A stretch of 64,000 nucleotides of DNA from NCBI RefSeq assembly GCF_042433955.1, contig NZ_JBHLUH010000059.1:31866-95865 (forward strand), read 5' to 3'. The notes below the pieces were generated by a model. The model was not told where the DNA came from. It saw nothing but the letters and a program-made list of their open reading frames with translations, and did no database searches. Made by a program: the position numbers and the translations under genes. Position 1 is the stretch's first letter, and each line of letters begins with the position of its first letter. This document shows positions 35,095 through 44,306 of the stretch, in pieces. Source of the DNA: Phytohabitans kaempferiae. Lineage in GTDB: Bacteria > Actinomycetota > Actinomycetes > Mycobacteriales > Micromonosporaceae.

Positions 35095-36138
35095 ATGGTG
35101 GTCACTTATCGGGACATTGCTCGCGCTGCGGGCGTGTCGACCGCCACCGTCTCGCGTGTGCTCTCCGGCGCGGGTGGCTTCGTCCGGCCGGAACTGGTCG
35201 AGCACGTGCGGGAGACTGCGCAGGAGCTGGGCTACCGGTCGCACCGGGCGGCCCGCGCTCTGCGGCGGCAGCGTTCGGATGCGATCGGGTTGGTCGTCTC
35301 CGATGTGGAAAACCCGTTCTTCGCGGCGATCGCCCGCGCGGTGGAGGACGTGGCGGCCGAGCACCGGCACGCCGTCCTGCTGTGCAACACAGACGAGGAC
35401 CTGGCCCAGGAGGATCTGTACCTGGACCTGCTGGTGGGTGAGCGGGTGGCCGGCGTGATCGTGGCGCCGTCGACAGAGGAGCTCGGTCCGCTTGGCCAGC
35501 TCGTCGAGGCGGGAATCCCCACGGTGACCGTCGACCGAAAGGTGGGGGACGGCACGTTCGACAGCGTCCTGCTGGACAACCGGCCGGGCGCGGTCGCGCT
35601 GGTCGAGGATCTGCTGGCGCACGGCCATCGCCGGATCGGCGTCATCGTAGGCACGACCGCGGCGACTCCTAGCCGGGAGCGGTTGGCTGGCTGTCAGGAG
35701 GCGGTCGCGGCCGTCGCGGGCGCGAGCCTGGTGGTGGGTGAGGGGCAGCTGCGCGACGCCATCGGTACGGCCGGGACGATGGAGCTGGCCGGGCGGCTCG
35801 CCCTGGACATGCTCTCGGCCGCCGACCCGCCGACCGCCCTGTTCTGCGGCAACGGGCTGCTGGCCCAGGGCGTCCTGCTGGCGTTGCGGCACTCGGGCCG
35901 GCGGGTGCCGGACGACGTGGCCGTTGTGGGCTTCGACGACCTGCCGCTGTTCCAACTGCTCGACCGGCCACAGACGGTCGCCGCTCAGCCCACCGACCGA
36001 ATCGGCCGGGCAGCGGCGGAGCTGCTCTTTCGCCGCATCGATGACCCGGACCGCCCTGCGGAGGCGGTCGTCCTGCCGCCCGAGCTGAGATGGCGGGCCT
36101 CCTGCGGCGGCGATCACAGCACAACCGAAAGGAAATGA
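35095..36138 (+). CDS. LacI-family transcriptional regulator
   Basis: 347 residues from ATG 35095 (GGGAGG just upstream; a GTG three bases later is an alternative). The N-terminal DNA-binding domain reads YRDIARAAGVSTATVSRVLS with a hinge helix RAARALRRQRS near residues 51-61. A periplasmic-binding-like effector domain follows (GLVVSDVENPFFAAIARAVE ... DDVAVVGFDDLPLF). It heads an operon with an ABC sugar importer, two glycoside hydrolases and a fructokinase, and its stop region abuts the binding-protein gene. The effector is probably a sugar imported or released by these enzymes. A perfect palindrome in front of the gene is the likely operator. Confidence 0.93.
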   Translation: MVVTYRDIARAAGVSTATVSRVLSGAGGFVRPELVEHVRETAQELGYRSHRAARALRRQRSDAIGLVVSDVENPFFAAIARAVEDVAAEHRHAVLLCNTDEDLAQEDLYLDLLVGERVAGVIVAPSTEELGPLGQLVEAGIPTVTVDRKVGDGTFDSVLLDNRPGAVALVEDLLAHGHRRIGVIVGTTAATPSRERLAGCQEAVAAVAGASLVVGEGQLRDAIGTAGTMELAGRLALDMLSAADPPTALFCGNGLLAQGVLLALRHSGRRVPDDVAVVGFDDLPLFQLLDRPQTVAAQPTDRIGRAAAELLFRRIDDPDRPAEAVVLPPELRWRASCGGDHSTTERK

Positions 36139-36140
36139 TC

Positions 36141-37409
36141 ATGATGCAGGGGGAGTTTTCGCGACGGAGCCTGCTCAGGTTCGGGCTGGGCGCGGCCGTG
36201 CTCGGCGGCCCGGCGGCGGCCATGCTGTCGGGCTGCGGTGGCGACGACGCCTCCGACTCGTCCCGGCTGCGTGTCTACAACTGGGGAAGCGCCGAGGAGG
36301 GGAAGGTCTACGACCAGGCGTTCGACCGGTTCGAGGCGGCACGGTCGGGCATCACGGCCGAGAACAACATCACGCCGGTCACCTCGTGGGCGGATTACGC
36401 GGACAAGCTCGCGGTGCAGATCGCCGGCGGTTCCCCGCCGGACCTGATCAACATGGCGGTAGAAGGTACGCGGCTGGCGGTCGACAAGAAACTGCTGATG
36501 CCGCTGGGGCCGGTGCTGGGCGAGGGCGAGGTCGCCGGGCTGCTGGAGAAGATGCCGGCCAGCCTTCGCGAGGCGTTCACTGTGGACGGTGAACTCTACG
36601 CGGTGCCCAACGGCTGGCAGACGATGGTGATCTACTGCAACACGAAGATGTTCGCCGACCAGGGCATACCGCTGCCGAGCCCGGACTGGACCTGGGACGA
36701 CTTTCTGGCGCTGGCCAAGCGCTTCACAGGCGGCGGCACGTTCGGCTTCGGCATGCCGTGGGGGTTCTTCCAGCTGCATCCGTGGTGGCTGACCAACGGG
36801 GCGTACCCGGTCAGCGACGACTACCGCGAGTCGCGGCTGACCGATCCGGCGTTCGTGGAGGCCGTCACGTTCGTCCACGACCTGGTGCGCGTGCACAAGG
36901 TATCCCCGGACCCAACGAGCGTCGACGTGTACGCCCAGTTCGCCGCCGGGAAGTTCGCGATGATCGGCGCCGGCCGGTGGCCGATCCCGACCTGGAAACA
37001 GGCCAACTTCGCCGACTTCGCGGCCGTACGGTGGCCGAAGAAGGTCGCGCACACCACAGTGTTCGGCGGCGCCGGCTGGGGGATCAGCCCGAAGGCGGAC
37101 GCTTCGCTGGCGGCGGCGGCGATCGGCGAACTGGTCGGCACCACCACCATCACCGAGATCGCGGCGATCGGCCAGCAGATCCCGGTCTACGCCGATGTGC
37201 TGCCGGACAGCGGCTCGCCGGCCGGCAACGAGGCACTGAAATACCTGCTGTCGATGGCCGAGGACAGCCGCCCCGTCGCCGCGCCGGTGTTCTTCAACGA
37301 CCTCGAGCGGATCACCATGCGTTACCTCGAGCGGATCGTCATCGGCGAAGTGTCCCCGGCCGACGGGCTCAAGCAGGCCGACGCGGAGCTTCGAACGGCG
37401 ATCCGGTGA
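36141..37409 (+). CDS. ABC transporter sugar-binding lipoprotein
   Basis: Three ATGs lie close together; the one at 36141 has GAAAGGAA at suitable distance. The 422-residue protein starts with a twin-arginine motif (FSRRSLLRFG) and a lipobox ending in LSGC, so it is probably exported by Tat and lipidated. The mature part is a family 1 extracellular solute-binding protein: RVYNWGSAEEGKVYDQAFDR, DLINMAVEGTRLAV, LYAVPNGWQTMVIYCNTKMF and WTWDDFLALAKRF. It delivers an oligosaccharide to the two permeases encoded next. No ATPase gene is in the operon, so a shared MsiK-type ATPase probably powers import, as is usual in actinobacteria. Confidence 0.93.
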   Translation: MMQGEFSRRSLLRFGLGAAVLGGPAAAMLSGCGGDDASDSSRLRVYNWGSAEEGKVYDQAFDRFEAARSGITAENNITPVTSWADYADKLAVQIAGGSPPDLINMAVEGTRLAVDKKLLMPLGPVLGEGEVAGLLEKMPASLREAFTVDGELYAVPNGWQTMVIYCNTKMFADQGIPLPSPDWTWDDFLALAKRFTGGGTFGFGMPWGFFQLHPWWLTNGAYPVSDDYRESRLTDPAFVEAVTFVHDLVRVHKVSPDPTSVDVYAQFAAGKFAMIGAGRWPIPTWKQANFADFAAVRWPKKVAHTTVFGGAGWGISPKADASLAAAAIGELVGTTTITEIAAIGQQIPVYADVLPDSGSPAGNEALKYLLSMAEDSRPVAAPVFFNDLERITMRYLERIVIGEVSPADGLKQADAELRTAIR

Positions 37410-38284
37410 GCCAGCGCCGTAACGGCTGGGTCGGCGTCGCCCTGGTGGCGCCGGCGACGATCGGGTTCGTCGTCTTCGTCCTCGTACCGCTGATCCTGAC
37501 CGTCTACTACAGCTTCACCGAGTACTCGCTGCTCACCTCGCCGCAGTTCACCGGCGCGGACAACTACGCGGCCCTTGCCGGCGACAGCCGGCTGCACCGC
37601 ACGTACCTCAATACGGCGCTGTTCACGCTGCTGGCCGTGCCGCTCAACGTCGGCGTCGGACTGGGGCTGGCGGTGCTGCTCAACCGCCGTATGCCGGGGC
37701 CGGTGCGGCAGTTCGCCCGGTCGGCGTTCTTCTTCCCGACCCTTGTCGGGCTCATCTTCGTGGCGTTGATCTGGCAGTTCTTCTTCCAGACCGACAACGG
37801 CATCCTCAACTACTACCTGGACAAGCTCGGCCTCGGCCCGGTGCCGTGGCTGTCCAGTTCCGCCTGGGCGATCCCGTCGATCGTGGTGCTCGACGTGTGG
37901 AAGAACGCGGGGCTGGCGATGCTGATCCTGCTCGCCGGCCTGCAGAGCATCCCGCCGGACTACGGCGAGGCGGCGATGGTGGACGGGGCGAATGCGTGGC
38001 AGCGGTTCTGGCGGGTCACGTTCCCGCTGTTGACCCCCCAGGTCTTCTTCGTCACGACGCTGTACCTGATCGGCGCGCTGAAGGTGTTCGACTCGATCGT
38101 GGTGCTGACCAACGGCGGTCCGGGCGACGCGAGCCGCAGCGTGGTCATGTACATCTACGAGAAGGGCTTCAAGTCGTTCGACTTCGGCTACGCCTCGGCG
38201 GTGTCGGTGACGCTGCTGGTGGTCATCGCTTTGGTGACGCTGATCCAGTTCCGCGCGGCGCGCCGGTGGGTGAGCTATGACTAG
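37406..38284 (+). CDS. ABC sugar transporter permease (MalF type)
   Basis: The GTG start overlaps the binding-protein stop (GTGA). 292 residues with six hydrophobic segments and the cytoplasmic EAA loop GEAAMVDGANAWQRFWRVTF that docks the ATPase. Members of this family form a heterodimer with a MalG-type partner, here encoded by the next gene, which overlaps by 8 bp. Substrate is likely a plant- or fructan-derived oligosaccharide given the hydrolases downstream. Confidence 0.93.
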   Translation: MSQRRNGWVGVALVAPATIGFVVFVLVPLILTVYYSFTEYSLLTSPQFTGADNYAALAGDSRLHRTYLNTALFTLLAVPLNVGVGLGLAVLLNRRMPGPVRQFARSAFFFPTLVGLIFVALIWQFFFQTDNGILNYYLDKLGLGPVPWLSSSAWAIPSIVVLDVWKNAGLAMLILLAGLQSIPPDYGEAAMVDGANAWQRFWRVTFPLLTPQVFFVTTLYLIGALKVFDSIVVLTNGGPGDASRSVVMYIYEKGFKSFDFGYASAVSVTLLVVIALVTLIQFRAARRWVSYD

Positions 38285-39125
38285 GCGCCTGGGCCCCGCA
38301 GCCGTCAACGTGCTGCTCGTGCTGGGCGGCCTGGTGATGCTCGCGCCGTTCCTGTGGATGGTGTCGACCTCGCTGCGGCCGATCGGCCAGTCGCTGACGC
38401 TGCCGCCGAAGTGGCTGCCAACCACGTTCGACCTGAGCACCTACGAGGCGTTGGCCAATCAGGACTATCCGATCCTGCGGTTCATGCAGAACTCGTTCGT
38501 CATCTCGGGGCTGAGCACGCTCGGGATCGTGGCCACCAGTGCGATGGCCGGGTACGCCTTCGCCAAGGTGTCGTTCCGGTTCAGCAACGTCCTGTTCGGA
38601 CTGTTGCTGGTCTCGCTCATGGTGCCGATCCAGGTGACGATCATCCCCCTGTTTGTCATCATGCAGAAGCTGGGCCTGGTCGACTCGCCGTGGGCGCTGA
38701 TCCTGCCGGCGCTGCTGGGCGCGTTCGCGCCCGGCCTGCCCGGGGCGTTTGGCATCTTCATGATGCGGCAGTTCTTCCGCGGCATTCCCGACCCGCTCAT
38801 CGAGGCTGCCACGCTCGACGGGGCCGGCCCGCTGCGGATCTTCTGGCGGATCGCGCTGCCGCTGTCCCGGCCGGCGCTGGCTTCGCTGGCCATCATCGTC
38901 TTCACACTGTCGTGGAACGAGTACTTCACGCCGCTGGTGTTCCTCAACTCCACCAGCGAGATGACCCTCCCGCTGGGCATCCAGGCGTTGCGGCCCCCGT
39001 TCGGGCAGGGCAGCAGCCTGGTACTGGCCGCGGTCACCGTGGCGCTGCTGCCGGTGCTGATCGCGTACCTGGCCGGGCAGCGGTGGATCGTCGAGAGCTT
39101 CACCCGGTCGGGCCTGAAGGACTGA
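38277..39125 (+). CDS. ABC sugar transporter permease (MalG type)
   Basis: 282 residues from an ATG overlapping the previous gene. It has six membrane segments and an EAA loop IEAATLDGAGPLRIFWRIAL. The partner permease and binding protein are encoded immediately upstream. The C-terminal RWIVESFTRSGLKD is typical of MalG-type subunits. Followed 36 bp later by the GH116 gene in the same operon. Confidence 0.93.
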   Translation: MTRRLGPAAVNVLLVLGGLVMLAPFLWMVSTSLRPIGQSLTLPPKWLPTTFDLSTYEALANQDYPILRFMQNSFVISGLSTLGIVATSAMAGYAFAKVSFRFSNVLFGLLLVSLMVPIQVTIIPLFVIMQKLGLVDSPWALILPALLGAFAPGLPGAFGIFMMRQFFRGIPDPLIEAATLDGAGPLRIFWRIALPLSRPALASLAIIVFTLSWNEYFTPLVFLNSTSEMTLPLGIQALRPPFGQGSSLVLAAVTVALLPVLIAYLAGQRWIVESFTRSGLKD

Positions 39126-39161
39126 GCACCGGACATCGCGAGGAATACAAGGAGAAACCTG

Positions 39162-41651
39162 TTGAACACGACGTTTCGCGACCGGGTGCGCGCGTACCCC
39201 GGCACCGCAAGCCAGGCCGCGTTCCTGCTCGGCGGCATCGGCACTGGGAACGTCTCGGTCGGTGCCCGCGGCGAGTTGCGCGACTGGGAAATCTTCAACT
39301 GGCCCGGCAAGGGCAACTATCTGCCGTTCTCGTTTTTCGCCGCTCGGGTCGTTGGCGCCGGCGCGGAGCCGGTGACGCGGGTGCTGGAGGCGCGGTTGCC
39401 CGGCCCGCACGCCAAGTCCCACGGGTACTACAACGGTGAGCTGGCCGGCCTGCCCCGCCTTGCCGAGTCGACGATGTGGTCGACGTATCCGTTCGTGTAC
39501 GTGGAGTTCCGCGACGACGAGCTGCCGGTACGGGTGACCATGGAGGCGTTCACCCCGTTCGTGCCGGGCGACGAGAGCGACTCGGGCATCCCCGGGGCGG
39601 TGATCCGCTACCACGTGCAAAATCCGACCGGCGCCGACCTGACCGTGTCGCTGGTCGGTTCGCTCGCCAACGCGCTCGGGTTCGCCGGGTACGACGTGTT
39701 CGGCAACCTCAAGCTGGACGGCAACGTCGAGAACGAGCGTCGCGACTCGCCGCACTGCCGCGGCCTGCACTACACGACCGACCTGGACCCGTCCTCGGAG
39801 CGCTTCGGCACGATCGCGTTCGCCACTGACGAGGAGAACGTGACGTTCCGTCGCGCCTGGCTGCAGGGACAGTGGACCGACAACGCCCAGGACTTCTGGG
39901 ACGACTTCGCCTCCGACGGCCGGCTCGACGACTCCCGCACCATCGATGCGCCCGGCTCCGAGCTGGACAACTTCTACGACTTCAGCTACCTGCGGCTGCG
40001 CGAGAAGGTCGGCTCGATCGCCGTGGAGAAGTCGATCCCGGCTGGGCAGACGGCGACGTTCCAGTTCGCGGTCACCTGGCACGTGCCGAACCGGCCCAAG
40101 GGCTGGATCGAGGTCGACGACGAGCTGGCCGCGCACGCGGCCGGCCGGTACCCGACGATCCGCAACCACTACGCCACCGAGTACGCCGACGCGTGGGAGG
40201 TCATGCAACGGCTGCACCGTGACCTGCCCACGCTGGAGGCCCGGTCGCGCCATTTCACCGAGGCGCTCTACGGCTCCACGCTGCCGGACGAGGTCATCGA
40301 GGCGGTGGCCAACAACATCACGGTCGTGCGCAGCCACACCTGCTTCTGGACCGAGGACGGCAATTTCTACGGCTGGGAGGGCATCCGCGACCACGTCGGC
40401 TGCGGCAAAGGCAACGTCAACCACGTGTGGAACTACGCGCAGACCATCGCGTACCTGTTCCCGGCACTGGAACGCACGATGCGGCGGATCGAGTTCCAAG
40501 GGGAGCTGGACGCCGACGGCGCCCTGCCGTTCCGTTCCCTGCAGTCGCTTGGCGAGGCGAAATGGCAGATGGTGCCTGCGGCCGACGGACAGCTCGGCGC
40601 CATTGTCCGGGTCTTCCGGGAGTGGCGGCTCAGCGGTGACGACGCCTTCCTGCGGGACCTGTGGCCCGGCGTGGACCGGGCGATGGAGTACGCGCTGCGC
40701 CGCTGGGACACCGACGGAGACGCCGTACCGGACGGGCAGCAGAGCAACACCTACGACATCGAGTTCTACGGGCCCAACGCGATGATGGGCAGCCTGATGG
40801 CCGCGGCGCTCAAGGCCTGCGCGGTCATGGCCGAAGCCGCCGGCGACCCGGCGAAGGCCGAGCGGTACACCACGCTGGCCACACGGTCCGCGGCCAACCT
40901 CGACCGGCTCTGCTGGAACGGCGCCTTCTACGAGCAGCGCCTCGACGACCCGGACGCCTACCGTTACCAGTTCGGTCGCGGCTGCCACTCCGACCAGCTG
41001 CTCGGCCAGTTCCTCGCGCACGCCTCCGGCCTCGGCCACGTGCTGCCGGCCGACCACGTCCGACAGGCGCTGTCCGCCATCTACACCAACAACCTTGTCG
41101 ACCAGATGTCCACTGTGCACACCGTCCAGCGGGTGTACGCCCTCAACGACGAACCCGGCCTGGTGCTGTGCAGCTGGCCGGAGGGCGGGCGGCCGCGCTT
41201 CCCGTTCGGCTACTCCGACGAGGTCTGGACCGGCGTGGAGTACCAGGTCGCGGCGAGCCTGATCTACGAGGGCCTGGTGGAGGAAGGGCTGACCCTGGTG
41301 CGGTATGTGCGCGGGCGGCACGACGGATTCCTGCGCAACCCGTGGAGCGAGAACGAGGCCGGCCACCACTACAGCCGCTCGCTGTCCAGCTTCGCGCTCC
41401 TCACCGCGCTGCTCGGGTTCGTCGTGGACCTGCCCGGCGGGGTGATGACGTTCGCGCCGAAGGCGACCGGCGACTTCACCAGCTTCTGGTGCCACGGCAA
41501 GGGCTGGGGCGTGTACCGCCAACGCCGCGACGAGCAGGGTGAGCTGGTCGCCGAGGTCGAGGTGATCGAGGGCGAACTGGGCGTCGCCGAGGTACGCACG
41601 CCGGCCGACCGCGTGGTCGTCCTCGAATGGGTACGGGCGGGCGGCCGATGA
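39162..41651 (+). CDS. GH116-type glycoside hydrolase (beta-glucosidase/glucosylceramidase-like)
   Basis: The start is a TTG with AAGGAG seven bases upstream. 829 residues without a signal peptide. The N-terminal beta-sandwich half (AAFLLGGIGTGNVSVGARGE, LRDWEIFNWPG) and the C-terminal helical catalytic half (SNTYDIEFYGPNAMMGSLMA, FGRGCHSDQLLGQFLAHASG) match GH116 enzymes related to GBA2. Known members are beta-glucosidases, beta-xylosidases or glucosylceramidases. Since the protein appears cytoplasmic, it probably cleaves an imported glucoside. The next gene's ATG overlaps its stop. The combination with GH32 and fructokinase suggests a substrate containing both glucose and fructose. Confidence 0.88.
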   Translation: MNTTFRDRVRAYPGTASQAAFLLGGIGTGNVSVGARGELRDWEIFNWPGKGNYLPFSFFAARVVGAGAEPVTRVLEARLPGPHAKSHGYYNGELAGLPRLAESTMWSTYPFVYVEFRDDELPVRVTMEAFTPFVPGDESDSGIPGAVIRYHVQNPTGADLTVSLVGSLANALGFAGYDVFGNLKLDGNVENERRDSPHCRGLHYTTDLDPSSERFGTIAFATDEENVTFRRAWLQGQWTDNAQDFWDDFASDGRLDDSRTIDAPGSELDNFYDFSYLRLREKVGSIAVEKSIPAGQTATFQFAVTWHVPNRPKGWIEVDDELAAHAAGRYPTIRNHYATEYADAWEVMQRLHRDLPTLEARSRHFTEALYGSTLPDEVIEAVANNITVVRSHTCFWTEDGNFYGWEGIRDHVGCGKGNVNHVWNYAQTIAYLFPALERTMRRIEFQGELDADGALPFRSLQSLGEAKWQMVPAADGQLGAIVRVFREWRLSGDDAFLRDLWPGVDRAMEYALRRWDTDGDAVPDGQQSNTYDIEFYGPNAMMGSLMAAALKACAVMAEAAGDPAKAERYTTLATRSAANLDRLCWNGAFYEQRLDDPDAYRYQFGRGCHSDQLLGQFLAHASGLGHVLPADHVRQALSAIYTNNLVDQMSTVHTVQRVYALNDEPGLVLCSWPEGGRPRFPFGYSDEVWTGVEYQVAASLIYEGLVEEGLTLVRYVRGRHDGFLRNPWSENEAGHHYSRSLSSFALLTALLGFVVDLPGGVMTFAPKATGDFTSFWCHGKGWGVYRQRRDEQGELVAEVEVIEGELGVAEVRTPADRVVVLEWVRAGGR

Positions 41652-43045
41652 GCCTGGCGCCGGACGACACCTGGCTGCCCCGGTACCACGTCACCGCAGA
41701 CCGCAACTGGCTCAACGATCCCAACGGACCGATCCACGTGGACGGCCGTTACCACCTGTTCTTCCAGGCCAACCCGGCCGCGCCGGAGTGGGGGCCGCCG
41801 CACTGGGGGCACGTCAGCTCCACCGACCTGGTGACCTGGACCCGCCACCCCGTGGCGCTCGCCCCCGGCCCGGACCCGGACGCCCCCGACCGGGACGGCT
41901 GCTGGTCCGGGTGCGCGCGGATCGTCGACGGGCGACCGACGATCTACTACACCGGGGTCGTCGGCGACGGCGACGAGCGGGTCGAGTCGATCTGCCGTGC
42001 GGTCGGCTCAGCCGACCTGAAGGAGTGGACCAAGGACCCGGACAACCCGCTGGTCGCCGGCCCACCCGCCCCGCTGGGCAGCGGCTACCACCGCGACCCG
42101 TTCCTGTGGCGGGACGACGACGGCTGGCACCTGCTGCTCGGCTCCGGCACCATCGGCCCGGACCGGCACGGCACCGTACTGGTCTACCACTCGCCGGACG
42201 CCCGGTCCTGGACCTACGGCGGAGTGTTCTTCGAGGCGCCGCGGCACCTGGACGGCACCGACCTCGGCGAGCACTGGGAGTGCCCACAACTGCTCCGCTT
42301 CGACGACGGCGACGTCCTCGTGCTCAGTGCCCAGGACCCGCACGCCCCGCACCCGCTCATGCACGCCGTGTACTTCGTCGGCAAAGCAGCCGAGGGCCGG
42401 TTCGACGGGCAGCTCGGCGGCCGGCTGGACGGCGGCGACGCCTGGTACGCCCCGGCCGCGACCGTCGACGCCGGCGGCCGCACCCTGATCTGGGGCTGGA
42501 TCCAGGAGCACCTGCCGCCCGAGACACAGCGGCGACTGCCCCGGGTGGGCGCGCTCAGCCTGCCCCGCGTCGCCACGCTCACCGACGGTGCCCTGACCAC
42601 CGTGCCGGCGCCCGAACTCGACCGGCTCCGCACCGGACCGCCGCTGGCCGGACCGGTCACCGTCCACGGGCACAGCCATCTCCTGCCCGCCCACGACCAC
42701 GGGCAGCTGGAGGTCACCGCCCGGATCAGCGGCGAGGCCGGTACGGCGCGGTGGGAGCTGGGACCGGGCCTGGCGGTAGCGGTGGACCTCGACCGTCACC
42801 GGTTCACGCTCACCACCCCGCACGGTCACCACCACGCCGGCATCGGACACCGACCGCTCACCGAGGCCGAGCTGCGGATCTTCCTGGACGGCACCATCTG
42901 CGAGGTACACCTCGCGGACCAGGCGAGCCTCACCGCCCGCTGCTACCCGCCCAGCGCCGGCCGCGGCCCGATCACGGCGCTGGCCGGCCCGGCGGTCGAG
43001 GCCGCCGCGTGCACGGTGTGGCGCCTGGCCGGAGCACTGCCGTGA
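41648..43045 (+). CDS. GH32 beta-fructofuranosidase
   Basis: 465 residues from an ATG that overlaps the GH116 stop. It has the GH32 five-blade propeller signature WLNDPNGP with nucleophile Asp near residue 24, a RDP motif near residue 150 and WECPQL with the acid/base Glu near 207, followed by a C-terminal beta-sandwich. There is no signal peptide, so it acts inside the cell. It hydrolyses sucrose or other fructosides, releasing fructose for the kinase encoded next. Its stop overlaps the kinase GTG. Confidence 0.93.
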   Translation: MSLAPDDTWLPRYHVTADRNWLNDPNGPIHVDGRYHLFFQANPAAPEWGPPHWGHVSSTDLVTWTRHPVALAPGPDPDAPDRDGCWSGCARIVDGRPTIYYTGVVGDGDERVESICRAVGSADLKEWTKDPDNPLVAGPPAPLGSGYHRDPFLWRDDDGWHLLLGSGTIGPDRHGTVLVYHSPDARSWTYGGVFFEAPRHLDGTDLGEHWECPQLLRFDDGDVLVLSAQDPHAPHPLMHAVYFVGKAAEGRFDGQLGGRLDGGDAWYAPAATVDAGGRTLIWGWIQEHLPPETQRRLPRVGALSLPRVATLTDGALTTVPAPELDRLRTGPPLAGPVTVHGHSHLLPAHDHGQLEVTARISGEAGTARWELGPGLAVAVDLDRHRFTLTTPHGHHHAGIGHRPLTEAELRIFLDGTICEVHLADQASLTARCYPPSAGRGPITALAGPAVEAAACTVWRLAGALP

Positions 43046-44025
43046 GCCCGCCCACAGCACCGCGCATACGCGTGGTCGGGGAGGCACTCGTCGACCTGGT
43101 CGGCGACACATCCGGCCGGGTCTTCACCGCCCACCCCGGCGGCAGCCCGGCCAACGTGGCGGTCGATCTGGCCCGCCTCGACATACCGGTCACCCTGCAC
43201 GGGCGGATCGGCCCCGACGCGTTCGGCCGGCTGATCCGCGCGCACCTGGCCGGCAACGGCGTCGACCTCGGCGGGGTCGTCGCGGCGCAGGAGCCGTCCA
43301 GCCTCGCCGTCGCCACGATCAGCGGCGACGGCGAGGCCGCCTACGACTTCTGGACCACCGGTACGGCCGACTGGCAGTGGCGCGACGGAGACCTGCCAGA
43401 CCACCTCCCCGCCGACACCGTCGCCCTGCACACGGGCTCGCTCGCCTCCTGGCTACCACCGTCCGCCACAGCCGTCGCGGCGCTGCTGGCCCGGGAACGG
43501 ATCCGCGGCACGGCGACGCTCTCGTACGACCCCAACTGCCGGCCCGACCTCATGGGCGACCGGGCAGGGGCACTGAGCCTGGTCGAACGGCTCGTATCCC
43601 TGGTCGATGTCGTCAAGGTCAGCCAGGACGACCTGGCCTGGCTGCTACCCGGCCAGCCACTGGAGCGGATCGCCCAGCGGTGGCTCGCCCTCGGCCCGGC
43701 ACTGGTCGTCGTGACGCTCGGCGGCGGGGGAGCGTACGGCCTCAACCGGACCGGCAACGTCCGGGTCGCCGCGCTGCCGGTGACCATCGTGGACACCATC
43801 GGGGCCGGCGACGCCTTCACCGCCGGGCTCCTGGCCGGCCTCTACCGGTCCGGGCTGCTCGGCCCACGCGGCCGCGACACCATCGCGGACCTGCCCGCCG
43901 AAACTCTGCGCGACCTACTTCGCAACGCCGCCACAGTGGCCGGCTTGACCTGCGCCCAACCCGGCGCCGCCGGCCCCACCACCGCCGACATCCGCACCCT
44001 CCGCGCCGAGCCTCAGACGAAGTAG
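43042..44025 (+). CDS. PfkB-family sugar kinase, probable fructokinase
   Basis: 327 residues from a GTG overlapping the GH32 stop. It shows the two PfkB signatures: GGSPANVAVDLARLDIPV near the N-terminus and DTIGAGDAFTAGLLAG near residue 253, with catalytic Asp in GAGD. In this operon it most likely phosphorylates fructose released by the GH32 enzyme to fructose 6-phosphate. It is the last gene of the lacI operon. Confidence 0.92.
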   Translation: MSPPTAPRIRVVGEALVDLVGDTSGRVFTAHPGGSPANVAVDLARLDIPVTLHGRIGPDAFGRLIRAHLAGNGVDLGGVVAAQEPSSLAVATISGDGEAAYDFWTTGTADWQWRDGDLPDHLPADTVALHTGSLASWLPPSATAVAALLARERIRGTATLSYDPNCRPDLMGDRAGALSLVERLVSLVDVVKVSQDDLAWLLPGQPLERIAQRWLALGPALVVVTLGGGGAYGLNRTGNVRVAALPVTIVDTIGAGDAFTAGLLAGLYRSGLLGPRGRDTIADLPAETLRDLLRNAATVAGLTCAQPGAAGPTTADIRTLRAEPQTK

Positions 44026-44306
44026 AAGTTGTACGGGATCGCGCCGCGTGAACGGTCGGTGTGCGCCACGGTTGCAGAGGCGGCGCTGGCCGCTACGCAC
44101 CTTTGGTGGCCATCAGGAACTGGCCACGAGCTTCCGCACCGCGCGCTTCCACGCGGTGGGGAAGCCCGGGATCGCCGCGTCGATCCAGGAATCCGTGTGC
44201 GTTGCCCAGTGGACCGACGCTCAGCCCGATCGCCACATCAACGTCTTCGCTTCGACCTTGCCGATCCAGCGGCACTTGTGCGGGTGATTTCGCTGGCGGC
44301 GTGTCA
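44026..44306. other. Gap after the sugar operon
   Basis: About 280 bp. No complete gene. Some plus-strand frames look protein-like over short spans, which may be remnants. Confidence 0.35.

Noticed and set aside
38223..41522. Minus-strand frame of 1099 codons
   Set aside because: Antisense of the permease and GH116 genes; low-complexity Arg/Val/His/Pro composition typical of high-GC shadow frames.
41788..44025. Plus-strand frame of 745 codons
   Set aside because: The first two-thirds is an out-of-frame reading of the GH32 gene; only the part from 43042 is real (fructokinase).
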